Assembly (NCBI GenBank): GCA_017613085.1 | Contig: JAGAEL010000077.1 | Coordinates: forward strand, 1 to 34,569 | Length of the DNA stretch: 34,569 nucleotides | Direction: 5' to 3' | Source of the DNA: Kiritimatiellia bacterium | GTDB taxonomy: Bacteria > Verrucomicrobiota > Kiritimatiellia > RFP12 > UBA1067 | In this document: positions 24,993 to 32,648 of the stretch, piece by piece | Layout of the letters: each line of letters starts with the position of its first letter | Position numbering within the stretch: position 1 is the stretch's first letter | Translations under genes and position numbers: made by a program | The notes under the pieces: generated by a model | Database searches by the model: none | Told to the model about the DNA's origin: nothing | What the model saw: only the letters and a program-made list of their open reading frames with translations

Positions 24993-26978
24993 ATGATTGA
25001 GTTCCGCGACATCGAAGTACGCTACGGCACACAGATCGTCCTTGAAAAGGTGAACTTCCGAATCAACAAGGGCGAGCGCGTCGGGATCGTCGGTCCGAAC
25101 GGTTCCGGAAAGTCCACCCTCTTCCGTTTGATCATCGGGGACGCCGATCCCGACGAAGGGCGCGTACTGATCGAAGAAAATCCCCGGATCGGCAACGTCC
25201 GGCAACACCTCCATCCCGAAACGCCCGAAGAGACGCTGTTGGAATATGCGTTGCGCGGTATTTCCGGCCTTTGCGAACTGGAGGCGGAAATCCACCGTCT
25301 CGAAGACGCGCTCGCTACCGAGGGCGATCCTACCGAACGTAAACGCCTGCTGCGGAAAATCGGCGACGCGCAGACCCGCTTTGAACACCTAGGCGGTTAC
25401 GACCTGGAGACGCGGGTCAAAGCATCGCTCGGCGGCCTGGGATTCGCGCCTGCGGAATTCGACAAACCCTTCGCGAGTTTCAGCGGCGGATGGCAGATGC
25501 GCGCCGAGCTTTCGCGCGTCCTCGCCTCCCATCCCGACCTGTTGTTGCTGGACGAGCCGTCCAACTACCTCGACATTCCCGCCATCGCCTGGCTCCAAAG
25601 GTTCCTACGGAACTACGACGGGACGCTTGTGTTGATTTCGCACGACCGTTTCCTGCTGCGGACCTTGACCTCCATCACGGTAGAGGCCGATGCGCGCACG
25701 GCGACGCGGTACAACGGCGACCTCGACTTCTATTTGCGCGAACGCGAAATCCGTTACCAGAACCTGCTCGCCGCCAAACAGAACCAAGACCGGCGGATCG
25801 AACAGCTGCAACGTTTCGTAGACGAATTCCGTTCGCAGGCCACCAAGGCGGCACAGGCGCAGAGCCGCGTCAAGATGATTGAAAAAATCCAGGCGGAAGC
25901 GGTAGTCCTTCCGAAACGCAGCCTTGCGGCCGGTTACCTTCGCCTATCTCCCGCCCCCCACGCCGGAGTTGAAATCGTCCGCATGGAACACCTCTCCTTC
26001 TCCTACGACGGGAAGCGGGATGTACTCCACGACGTCAACCTCTCCATTTCGCGGGGTGAAAAAGTCGCCTTAATCGGATTCAACGGGATGGGCAAGACGA
26101 CGCTCCTGCGTATGATTGCCGGTGTCCGGAAACCGACCGCCGGAACCTGTACGCTGGGACATCTCGTCAAGCCGGGTTACCTTTCTCAGGAATTTTCGGA
26201 GACGATCGACCCCGATGTATCCGTCTACGAATGTGCGAAACGCTGTCTTCCGAACACCGTCATCGAACGCGACCTCCGCGCACAGCTCGGGGCATTCGGC
26301 TTCTCGGCGGACGACATCACCAAGCCGACAGGCGTGTTAAGCGGCGGGGAGAAAATCCGGCTCGCCTTCCTGCGGCTCTTCCTCGATCCGCCGAACCTGA
26401 TGCTGCTCGACGAACCGACAACGCACCTGGACATGGAGGGACGGGAAACGCTGGAAAAAGCGCTCAAGGCGTACAACGGCACCGTCTGCCTTGTAAGCCA
26501 CGACATCGAATTCGTGCGGAACACGGCAGACGCCATTCTCGAAATCACGCCGGCAGGGATTCGGCGTTTCCCCGGCGGGTACGACTACTACGTGGAAAAG
26601 ACGGGCGGCCTTTCCGAGACACCGCCCACCGCCGCAGAAGCAACGGAACAGCCGGTAAAAGAATCCGGGGCGTTGACTGGGAAGGAATTGCGTCGGGCGC
26701 GGGCGCAGGCGCGGGAAAAGCTTGCCCCGGCGATCCGGGCGTTGCGGAAGAAAGTTGCCGAGGAAGAAGAGCAGATCGCTTCGTTGGAGAAACAGCTCGA
26801 AGAGATTTCTGCAGTCCTGTTCAATCCCCAGCCGGACACCGACTTCCCGAAGTTGAACCGGGAACTGAAATTCGTGCAAGACAGGCTCGACGTCTTTAAC
26901 GAGGAATGGGAGCGGGACGCGGAGGAACTCGACCGCCTCGTTGCCGAACAGGAAGCGGCGCAGAAGGAGTTTTCCTGA
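24993..26978 (+). CDS. ABC-F family ATP-binding protein (ribosome-associated type)
   Basis: A soluble protein with two ABC domains and no transmembrane part, as in the ABC-F translation factors (Uup/YheS/EttA group). ABC1 has GPNGSGKST, FSGGWQMR and LLLLDEPSNYLD. An interdomain linker of about 80 residues (arginine/glutamine-rich, near 235-315) follows. ABC2 has GFNGMGKTT, LSGGEKIRL and LMLLDEPTTHLD. The C-terminal 100 residues are charged and predicted coiled coil, as in Uup-like members. AAAGG lies upstream of the ATG at 24993. It is the last gene before a strong terminator. A role in ribosome rescue or antibiotic protection is possible from the family, but the subtype is not determined. 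Confidence 0.93.
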   Translation: MIEFRDIEVRYGTQIVLEKVNFRINKGERVGIVGPNGSGKSTLFRLIIGDADPDEGRVLIEENPRIGNVRQHLHPETPEETLLEYALRGISGLCELEAEIHRLEDALATEGDPTERKRLLRKIGDAQTRFEHLGGYDLETRVKASLGGLGFAPAEFDKPFASFSGGWQMRAELSRVLASHPDLLLLDEPSNYLDIPAIAWLQRFLRNYDGTLVLISHDRFLLRTLTSITVEADARTATRYNGDLDFYLREREIRYQNLLAAKQNQDRRIEQLQRFVDEFRSQATKAAQAQSRVKMIEKIQAEAVVLPKRSLAAGYLRLSPAPHAGVEIVRMEHLSFSYDGKRDVLHDVNLSISRGEKVALIGFNGMGKTTLLRMIAGVRKPTAGTCTLGHLVKPGYLSQEFSETIDPDVSVYECAKRCLPNTVIERDLRAQLGAFGFSADDITKPTGVLSGGEKIRLAFLRLFLDPPNLMLLDEPTTHLDMEGRETLEKALKAYNGTVCLVSHDIEFVRNTADAILEITPAGIRRFPGGYDYYVEKTGGLSETPPTAAEATEQPVKESGALTGKELRRARAQAREKLAPAIRALRKKVAEEEEQIASLEKQLEEISAVLFNPQPDTDFPKLNRELKFVQDRLDVFNEEWERDAEELDRLVAEQEAAQKEFS

Positions 26979-26988
26979 ACCGAAAATA

Positions 26989-27030
26989 AAAAAAGGACGA
27001 AGCCCGCGCTCGCGGGCTTCGTCCTTTTTT
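26989..27030. terminator. Bidirectional intrinsic terminator
   Basis: A perfect 19-bp stem (26989-27007 with 27012-27030) has a 4-nt loop and is flanked by A-run and T-run. Read from either strand it gives a GC-rich stem followed by Us, so it terminates both the ABC-F gene (plus) and the RNA ligase operon (minus). Confidence 0.95.
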
Positions 27031-27072
27031 GTCGGCCTTTCCAAGCCGACATTCGTCACAAAATCCAGCTTT

Positions 27073-28170
27073 TTAATCCTGCTGCTTCAACAGATATCGA
27101 TTGGAAACGACTTTGAAATGCGTGTCGTCGATACCGTCAGAGGCTTTCATAACGATTCCCTCCCGCTCGTTTCCGCGAGCGGTTTTGCCTTCGGCGAATT
27201 TGAGCGCATCCTCCATCGTTGCAAGCGTGTCGAAGAAAGGAAAATCCATTTCCAGCACCTGGACGTGCGGAATTCCAAGCTGCTTGCAAAACGCTACGCG
27301 CTCCTTCGGCATCATAAACCGTTGCGCCGTAATATCCCAGATCCGGAAAACATGGAATTCAAAGTCGGTGTATCGGTCCCGGTCTGCGTTTATACCGGGA
27401 CCGACCAGTTCGCCTTGCAACGCCAATTCCTGTTTCGTCGCATCGTAATGCTTTTTTAATTTCGTTTCTATGTCGTCTTTCGACACCACTTGCCAGAACG
27501 CCGCCCCTTTTTCACCCTCCGCCGGACGCTTCAAGCGGAGATTCCGGGAACAGACGCCGAAAGGGTCAACGGTATCGATTTCGGGAGAAAAGAAGATCGT
27601 AGCGGAGGAACCGTCATCTTTTGCGGTCACCTCGAACAGGCGTCCCTTCATGGTGGTAAAATAATCGGTCAAACCCTGAAGACGTTCCTCGTCGCTTTTC
27701 GGAATCAAAGACGGAAAGTCCCCCATCGCCTCGGCGTTGAGCGGATTGCCCATCGCTGGCTGGAGCATTTCTTTGACTTCATCGTAGTGATCGACCTTGA
27801 GCAAAGACGTCAAATCCGTTCCGATCTCCCTACCTTCGGCTTCGGGGAACTTCGAAACGGGCATAAGTAACCCTTGGGAAATCACACCTCGCAGTTTCGC
27901 CGTCTTGATACGGATCCCTTCGCGAAGGACACTGCCGCCTTTTGAAACGAACCGCCGCAAACACCGTTCACGTAAAAAGGCGTAACGGGCATCATCCGGG
28001 GGCAGATAGCTGTCGATTTCAAAATAAACGGCGATATCGCCGGGGGTAAACTCATCACGTCCGGTGACAACACGCCACCCCTTGCCCACCATCGTCGCGA
28101 CGGACAACCGCTCCGTATCCGGTATCGGATCACACGAGGCAATCTCCACAATCGATGCCAATTTCCTCAT
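27073..28170 (-). CDS. RNA ligase (DRB0094/Rnl5-like family)
   Basis: A 365-residue nucleotidyltransferase-superfamily RNA ligase, probably ATP-dependent, that seals 5'-phosphate/3'-OH ends or nicks. Motif I, the adenylated lysine, is TAKDDGSSA (KxDG), preceded by an N-terminal OB-fold-like domain (about 1-150) as in the Deinococcus-type enzyme. Other core motifs include VCSRNLRLKRP, ALQGELVGPG, EGIVMKASDG (motif IV) and HFKVVSNRYLLK (motif V). AGGAG sits 7 nt before the ATG at 28170. It follows the epimerase gene by 22 nt, so it is probably the last gene of the surface-sugar operon, which is an unexpected place for an RNA repair enzyme. Repair versus modification activity is not deducible here. 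Confidence 0.88.
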   Translation of the reverse strand: MRKLASIVEIASCDPIPDTERLSVATMVGKGWRVVTGRDEFTPGDIAVYFEIDSYLPPDDARYAFLRERCLRRFVSKGGSVLREGIRIKTAKLRGVISQGLLMPVSKFPEAEGREIGTDLTSLLKVDHYDEVKEMLQPAMGNPLNAEAMGDFPSLIPKSDEERLQGLTDYFTTMKGRLFEVTAKDDGSSATIFFSPEIDTVDPFGVCSRNLRLKRPAEGEKGAAFWQVVSKDDIETKLKKHYDATKQELALQGELVGPGINADRDRYTDFEFHVFRIWDITAQRFMMPKERVAFCKQLGIPHVQVLEMDFPFFDTLATMEDALKFAEGKTARGNEREGIVMKASDGIDDTHFKVVSNRYLLKQQD

Positions 28171-28192
28171 CTCTCTTCTCCTCTAAGTCGCG

Positions 28193-29095
28193 TTACCTTG
28201 CCGACAAACGAATCGCCTCTTCGATGTCGATCTTGATCTTTAAATTTAACTCGGATGTCGCCCTCTTGACGACAGGGACATATACCGACGGGCGTTGCGT
28301 TGTCGGCTCGCCTTTGACACAAATCGCATTCCCGCGACCCAAAACCTTACTGACTTTTTCAGCCAGCTGTTTAATCGTCAAAGCAACATCCGACCCAACG
28401 TTATAAGGTCTACAAGACACCCCTCGCTCAAGTATGGCGAACAGCCATTCCACCAGGTCATCGGCATAAAGATAACTGCGATAAGGCGTTCCATCGCCGT
28501 TGATGACAATCGGTTTCCCGTCAAGGCAGTTCTGGATGAAGTTGCCGATGGCATAGTGGATACCACGGTTGAGATACGGCCCTGTAAATGCGAAACAACG
28601 GGCGATCTTGACCTCAAGACCGGAATCGACAAGCAAGTTTTCCGCTGCAAGCTTTCCCTTGCCGTACGCCGTCACCGGTACACATTCGTCATCTTCATGC
28701 GATGGCGACGTGCGCGGTCCATACACGGCCCCTGAACTTGTGAACAACAGCGTCGAGCAATCGGCAGACTTTGCGAACTCAACGACACGCCGTACCCCAT
28801 CGAGAATGACACTCGTCATTTCTTCGTCGGAAAGCGTCGTGACGGCACTCGTGGCGGCATGGATGATGGCGTCGAAATGTCCTTCGGGGAAAGTAAAGTC
28901 GCGCACGTCACCGGCAACAAACGAGAACCCCGGCTGGTTGGCAAGGCGGGGGTTCTCCGCAACAAACCTTTCGGGCGAACGCGAAAGCACAACCCACTCA
29001 CTCTCCGCCCATCGCCATTCAGGGTGGCGTAGCCGATAATCAAGTATGGACTTACCGAAGAACCCCGTGCCGCCGGTGATGAAGAGGCGTTTCAT
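28193..29095 (-). CDS. NAD-dependent epimerase/dehydratase or reductase (extended SDR)
   Basis: A 300-residue extended SDR with nucleotide loop GGTGFFGK, AATSAVTTL, SSGAVYGP and catalytic YGKGK (YxxxK), followed by ARCFAFTGPYL and PYNVGSD. It resembles nucleotide-sugar epimerases and 4-ketoreductases. Because of the RfbH-like and TPP enzymes upstream, a reductase for a branched CDP-hexose (YerF-like role) is a reasonable guess, but the substrate is not seen. Its start overlaps the RAYT-like stop by 4 nt (ATGA), so translation is coupled. The region has lower GC than the rest of the window. Confidence 0.85.
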   Translation of the reverse strand: MKRLFITGGTGFFGKSILDYRLRHPEWRWAESEWVVLSRSPERFVAENPRLANQPGFSFVAGDVRDFTFPEGHFDAIIHAATSAVTTLSDEEMTSVILDGVRRVVEFAKSADCSTLLFTSSGAVYGPRTSPSHEDDECVPVTAYGKGKLAAENLLVDSGLEVKIARCFAFTGPYLNRGIHYAIGNFIQNCLDGKPIVINGDGTPYRSYLYADDLVEWLFAILERGVSCRPYNVGSDVALTIKQLAEKVSKVLGRGNAICVKGEPTTQRPSVYVPVVKRATSELNLKIKIDIEEAIRLSAR

Positions 29096-30168
29096 AGGCC
29101 ACCTTTCTTGGCCATAACATGCGGCCCATCAGCCTTCCAGTAGAGCGACAGCCCGTCTCCCGCCGTGGCAATTTCTATTATCTCGGCGTTTATGTCAAGG
29201 CAGATACCGCGCCCAAAGGCGACTTCATCATTTCCTCGCCCGATCTCAAGGCAGCGTCCCTCCGCAAACGGCGTAACGTATACGCTCTCCGGTTTGAAAC
29301 GCCTGTTCGGTATACAGGATGGCAACATCCTTATAAAACGGGCATTTCTCCTTCGGCAGAGCATATCGCGAACCGCCCTTTCACCTTTCGAGATAAAGCC
29401 GCTGATTACCACATACCCCTTGTCAACAGCAGATTCGAACCGCTTCACAACCTTGGAGATGGCCTCAGGCGAAACCACTTCGCGAGACACACGTAACGAC
29501 ACCATCTTGATGTCGGGGTCTAAGAGCGCGAGATTTCCTACACCTTTCCAGTAGTCGCCGATACTGAGGCGCGGCGAACAAAGCGGCTCCACAACGCGGA
29601 GCGAATGGGCCGTACCGTACATCACCTCCCACTTCAGCGGATTGTAAGCGATGTAGCGCTCGGTTGAATCGATCATCTCACGAGAAATCAGAATATAATC
29701 GTGATAGCCCTGTTGCCATAATTGGCTGGTTTGACCGAGCGCAGACCGCCCATCGCTGCTAGATGCCCCCTCGACATCACGCATCATGTCAGCATTGGCC
29801 ACACCCATAACATTGATGGCCAAACTATGTTTGGCCAACTTGGTTGTATAGTTCTTGAACCGCCTAATCGCATTCCCGAGCATTTTCAGAGGCTCGTGAA
29901 GCCCCGGCAAGAGGGCGCAGTTGAAGTGAACATGGTCGGGCATCACCACGTGGCCGAAAAGCAAAATCCCCCTGTTAAGGAGCGGAATCGCCTCTATCGC
30001 CTCCTTCACCTTCCCGCCCAGCGGAGAGAGTGCTACCTCTCCATTCACCACCTTGCCAAAGAGTGGCTGCCTCGGCGCGGTCGCGATCGTGATGAAGAGC
30101 GACGCGCCTTTCGCGTAGTCCCAGCCCTTGAACCGCCGGTAACGCCTTATCTCGCCGCCCTTCTCCAT
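29092..30168 (-). CDS. Second RAYT-like HUH (Y1) transposase with C-terminal domain
   Basis: A diverged homologue of the protein at 18234-19403, 358 residues, with start MEKGGEIRRYRRFKGWDYAKG. The HUH motif is MPDHVH (H79, H81), and the candidate nucleophile Tyr172 is in STERYIAYNPLKW. The C-terminal half shares GNLALL and the GFISKGER motif with the first copy (SPCISHGER). Between FKNYTTK (residue 110) and LWQQGYHD (150) is an extra stretch of about 38 residues that begins with a REP-like palindrome. The ATG at 30168 has AAGGGGGG upstream; a TTG at 30174 is less likely. It is embedded in the sugar operon, overlapping the next gene by ATGA. Confidence 0.82.
   Translation of the reverse strand: MEKGGEIRRYRRFKGWDYAKGASLFITIATAPRQPLFGKVVNGEVALSPLGGKVKEAIEAIPLLNRGILLFGHVVMPDHVHFNCALLPGLHEPLKMLGNAIRRFKNYTTKLAKHSLAINVMGVANADMMRDVEGASSSDGRSALGQTSQLWQQGYHDYILISREMIDSTERYIAYNPLKWEVMYGTAHSLRVVEPLCSPRLSIGDYWKGVGNLALLDPDIKMVSLRVSREVVSPEAISKVVKRFESAVDKGYVVISGFISKGERAVRDMLCRRRNARFIRMLPSCIPNRRFKPESVYVTPFAEGRCLEIGRGNDEVAFGRGICLDINAEIIEIATAGDGLSLYWKADGPHVMAKKGGL
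29811..29838. repeat. REP-like palindrome, family 2, internal copy
   Basis: A 9-bp stem, tggccaaac (29817-29825) with gtttggcca (29829-29837), around a TAT loop, flanked by cattga. It lies inside the second RAYT-like gene, coding residues 111-117 (LAKHSLA). Confidence 0.8.
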
Positions 30169-30184
30169 TAACAACCCCCCTTAG

Positions 30185-30212
30185 CATTGATGGCTGAACT
30201 GTGTTCAGCCAA
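30185..30212. repeat. REP-like palindrome, family 2, upstream copy
   Basis: A 9-bp stem, tggctgaac (30191-30199) with gttcagcca (30203-30211), around a TGT loop, flanked by cattga. It lies about 17 nt upstream of the second RAYT-like start and contains the TGA stop of the TPP-enzyme gene. Compared with the internal copy, two base pairs are exchanged in a fully compensatory way. Confidence 0.85.
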
Positions 30213-32004
30213 TTGACCAATTCTTCAGCTCTTCCCTCGTCAGAAACGGCGCCATGTCTTCAAGTGGCGCAGATACCATCGTGCCGTCGGGCAGCCGCTT
30301 CGACGCCGCCTTTGGCGCGAAGAACTGCCTTTCATCAACAACGATCTCGGCAAGCAACGGCCCGTCATCCTTTATCGTTGCAAGAAGCCTTTGTACGTCA
30401 CTTTCGCATACGACCCTAATAAATGGAATGTTATAAGCGTATGCAATTCGCTCAGCCTGCGGGAAACTGAGCCCGTTGCCATCGCACACGCCGACCAGAG
30501 GCCGTCCCTTGAAGAGGTTTTGCTGCGTCTGGCGTATGGAATGGTAACCGTTGTTGTTCAAATACAGAATCTTGAGATTGAGTCGGTTGTAAACGACGGT
30601 CTGCAACTCCTGAAGGTTCATTTGGAAGCTTCCGTCTCCGTCGATGCAGATTACTCGCCTGCCGCCTCTCGCCACGCAGGCACCTATCGCGGCTGGGAAA
30701 CCGTATCCCATCGCCGCACAGCCCGAATTCGTGAAGAGCCTCGTGTTGTGCTTGATGACCGCAGCCTGAAACCCAATCACGCATGCGCTCCCGTTGCCAC
30801 ACACCACCTGCTCGTCATCGTCAAGGCCTTGGAAGAAATCGGACACAAACACATACGGATTGAGCGGTATCCCCTCTCCGCGATATTCCGGCAATACGGC
30901 AGGGAACCGCGCATTGACGGCACGGCACCATGTGATCCACTCCTCGTGCCCCTTGCCGCGAACTGTCGCGAGATCGGCCTTGAGAAGATCGCCAACGACA
31001 TCGCGCAGATCGGCCCATACCGGCATGTCAATATTTACCGTGGGTTTCTTGAGTTCATTTTCGTCTATGTCAACGACGATCTTGTACGCACCCCGCGCAA
31101 AGTCCCTGTAGTTGTAGCTGATCATCCTGATGTTCATCCTGCAGCCAAGTACCAGCAAGAGGTCGCAGTTCTGCACGATGAAGTTTCCGCCGCGGGTTCC
31201 GACAGTCCCGGGCCTTCCGCAGGAGAGTTCATGGTCGTCCCAAATGAGGTCGTGTGCGTTCCAAGCGGTCACGATCGGGATCCTCGCAGCCTCGGCGAAA
31301 CGGAGAACGTCGTCCCTGCAGTCGGCAAGACGAACGCCTGTACCCAACAACAACACCGGACGCTTGGCTGTTTTAAGTTTTTCGACAATGGCATTGGTAA
31401 GCGATGTGTCGTAGCGCACGGTCTTTTCGCCGCCGTCAGACTCAGGATCGTAATGTCGCAGGTTTTCGGTATCGACAATCGCCGCCTGCACATCGAGCGG
31501 GACATCCAGCCAAACAGGCCCTGGGCGTCCGTTGACCGCAAGATGATATGCCTTCTCCAGATGATAGGCGATATCCGCTGGGTCAAGTACGATTACGGCA
31601 TACTTCGTCATCGGGCGCACACTTGCCACAATGTCGTATTCTTGATCGCCAAGCTGCCTAAGCGGGACCTCCGTCGCATGAATCGTCGTCTCGCGCTTGA
31701 CCTGCCCGGACACCACGAACATCGGAATCGAATCAAGCCACCCCCCCAACACACCGGTGATCGCGTTGGTGCCGCCGGGGCCGCTCGTGACGCAGACCGC
31801 CGCAAGACACCCTGACATCCTCGTGTAACCCTCCGCCGCGATGGCGGAAGCCTGTTCGTGGTGGTTGTAGACGCACGTCAGCCGTTCATGGTGTCCGAAG
31901 GCGTCGTTGAGGTGCATGGCCCCTCCGCCCGTCACGGTGAAGACGTGCGCAACCCCCTTTCCAGCGAGGTAGTCGGCTATGAACTCCGATACTTTCTTCT
32001 TCAT
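30205..32004 (-). CDS. Thiamine-pyrophosphate-dependent enzyme, acetolactate-synthase/YerE-like
   Basis: A 599-residue TPP enzyme of the acetolactate synthase/IlvB fold. The N-terminal Pyr domain has the catalytic Glu in YNHHEQASAIAAEGY; a central FAD/Rossmann-type domain holds LLLGTGVRL and LGCRMNIRMI; the C-terminal PP domain carries CIDGDGSFQMNLQELQT followed by NNNGYHS (the GDG-N27-NN motif). Neighbours are typical of O-antigen loci, not branched-chain amino acid synthesis: RfbH-like, HMGL-type aldolase, HAD and an SDR. YerE, which adds an acetyl-derived unit to a CDP-hexose in yersiniose synthesis, is the best-known analogue, so a branched-sugar role is inferred. The start overlaps the HAD stop by 4 nt. 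Confidence 0.85.
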   Translation of the reverse strand: MKKKVSEFIADYLAGKGVAHVFTVTGGGAMHLNDAFGHHERLTCVYNHHEQASAIAAEGYTRMSGCLAAVCVTSGPGGTNAITGVLGGWLDSIPMFVVSGQVKRETTIHATEVPLRQLGDQEYDIVASVRPMTKYAVIVLDPADIAYHLEKAYHLAVNGRPGPVWLDVPLDVQAAIVDTENLRHYDPESDGGEKTVRYDTSLTNAIVEKLKTAKRPVLLLGTGVRLADCRDDVLRFAEAARIPIVTAWNAHDLIWDDHELSCGRPGTVGTRGGNFIVQNCDLLLVLGCRMNIRMISYNYRDFARGAYKIVVDIDENELKKPTVNIDMPVWADLRDVVGDLLKADLATVRGKGHEEWITWCRAVNARFPAVLPEYRGEGIPLNPYVFVSDFFQGLDDDEQVVCGNGSACVIGFQAAVIKHNTRLFTNSGCAAMGYGFPAAIGACVARGGRRVICIDGDGSFQMNLQELQTVVYNRLNLKILYLNNNGYHSIRQTQQNLFKGRPLVGVCDGNGLSFPQAERIAYAYNIPFIRVVCESDVQRLLATIKDDGPLLAEIVVDERQFFAPKAASKRLPDGTMVSAPLEDMAPFLTREELKNWSIG

Positions 32005-32648
32005 ACAATCAGCTCCAGAATCTGTTCCAGGCTGCCGACGCAGCCGATGTTGGGATATCTGTCAATGTCGGATTCCGTCTTGAACCCGAACCCGAAAGTC
32101 ACGCCGATGAAGTCAACGCCCGCGTTGGCGGCACCGACGGCATCATGCTCCGTGTCGCCGACAAGTACGATCCCTTTCCGTTCGACGCCCAGTTCACCGA
32201 TGCACATCTCGACGATGTCGGCCTTTGTGAGGCGGTTGAAGTTGTCCGCACCGTGCATCGACTTGCAGTATGGGGCTATGCCGAAATGCTGCAACACCTG
32301 AATCGCATAGTCTTCGCGCTTGTACGTCGCGACCCCAAGGGCCATGCCGTTACTGGACAATGCCTTCAGAGTCTCGATGAGTCCCGGATACGGCTTGGCC
32401 TTGAACAGAGCGTTCTCCTTGTAGTAGCTTCGAAACCGATTCGCAGCCTCCTGCGCCCCGGCTTCGTCCATGCCATAGTAGCGCATGAACGACGCCTGTA
32501 TCGGAGGCCCGACAAAGCGTAGCATCGTCTCGTGCGGAAGCGGCTCGCGACCTAGGGACAGAGCGGCATGCACGGCGCTCTCTAGCACGCCGTCCGTAGT
32601 GTCGAGCAGCGTTCCGTCAAGGTCGAACAATACGGCGGACTTCTTCAT
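32001..32648 (-). CDS. HAD-superfamily phosphatase in the sugar operon
   Basis: A 215-residue HAD hydrolase with FDLDGTLLDTTDG (motif I), ATYKREDYA (motif II, T in place of the usual S), RLTKADIVE (motif III Lys) and LVGDTEHDAVGAANAG (motif IV). The C1 cap region is helical, as in phosphoglycolate phosphatase or beta-phosphoglucomutase relatives. It overlaps both neighbours by 4 nt (ATGA on each side), so it is tightly linked to the TPP enzyme and the aldolase. A sugar-phosphate or keto-acid phosphate may be its substrate; this is inference from context. A true phosphoglycolate phosphatase paralogue is elsewhere at 24334-24969. Confidence 0.87.
   Translation of the reverse strand: MKKSAVLFDLDGTLLDTTDGVLESAVHAALSLGREPLPHETMLRFVGPPIQASFMRYYGMDEAGAQEAANRFRSYYKENALFKAKPYPGLIETLKALSSNGMALGVATYKREDYAIQVLQHFGIAPYCKSMHGADNFNRLTKADIVEMCIGELGVERKGIVLVGDTEHDAVGAANAGVDFIGVTFGFGFKTESDIDRYPNIGCVGSLEQILELIV

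Noticed and set aside
27031-27050. Second small hairpin (gtcggc...gccgac) after the terminator
   Set aside because: A 6-bp stem with an 8-nt loop and no U-tract; weak beside the perfect 19-bp terminator, so not listed as a feature.
29098-29120. Possible third family-2 palindrome near the end of the second RAYT-like gene (ggccacctttcttggcc)
   Set aside because: Only 4-5 bp arms match and the flanking cattga is absent; too weak to count as a copy.
30205-32004. Assignment of the TPP enzyme as IlvB acetolactate synthase for valine/isoleucine synthesis
   Set aside because: No ilvN, ilvC or ilvD nearby and the neighbours are all nucleotide-sugar genes; a sugar-modifying role fits better, though activity is unproven.
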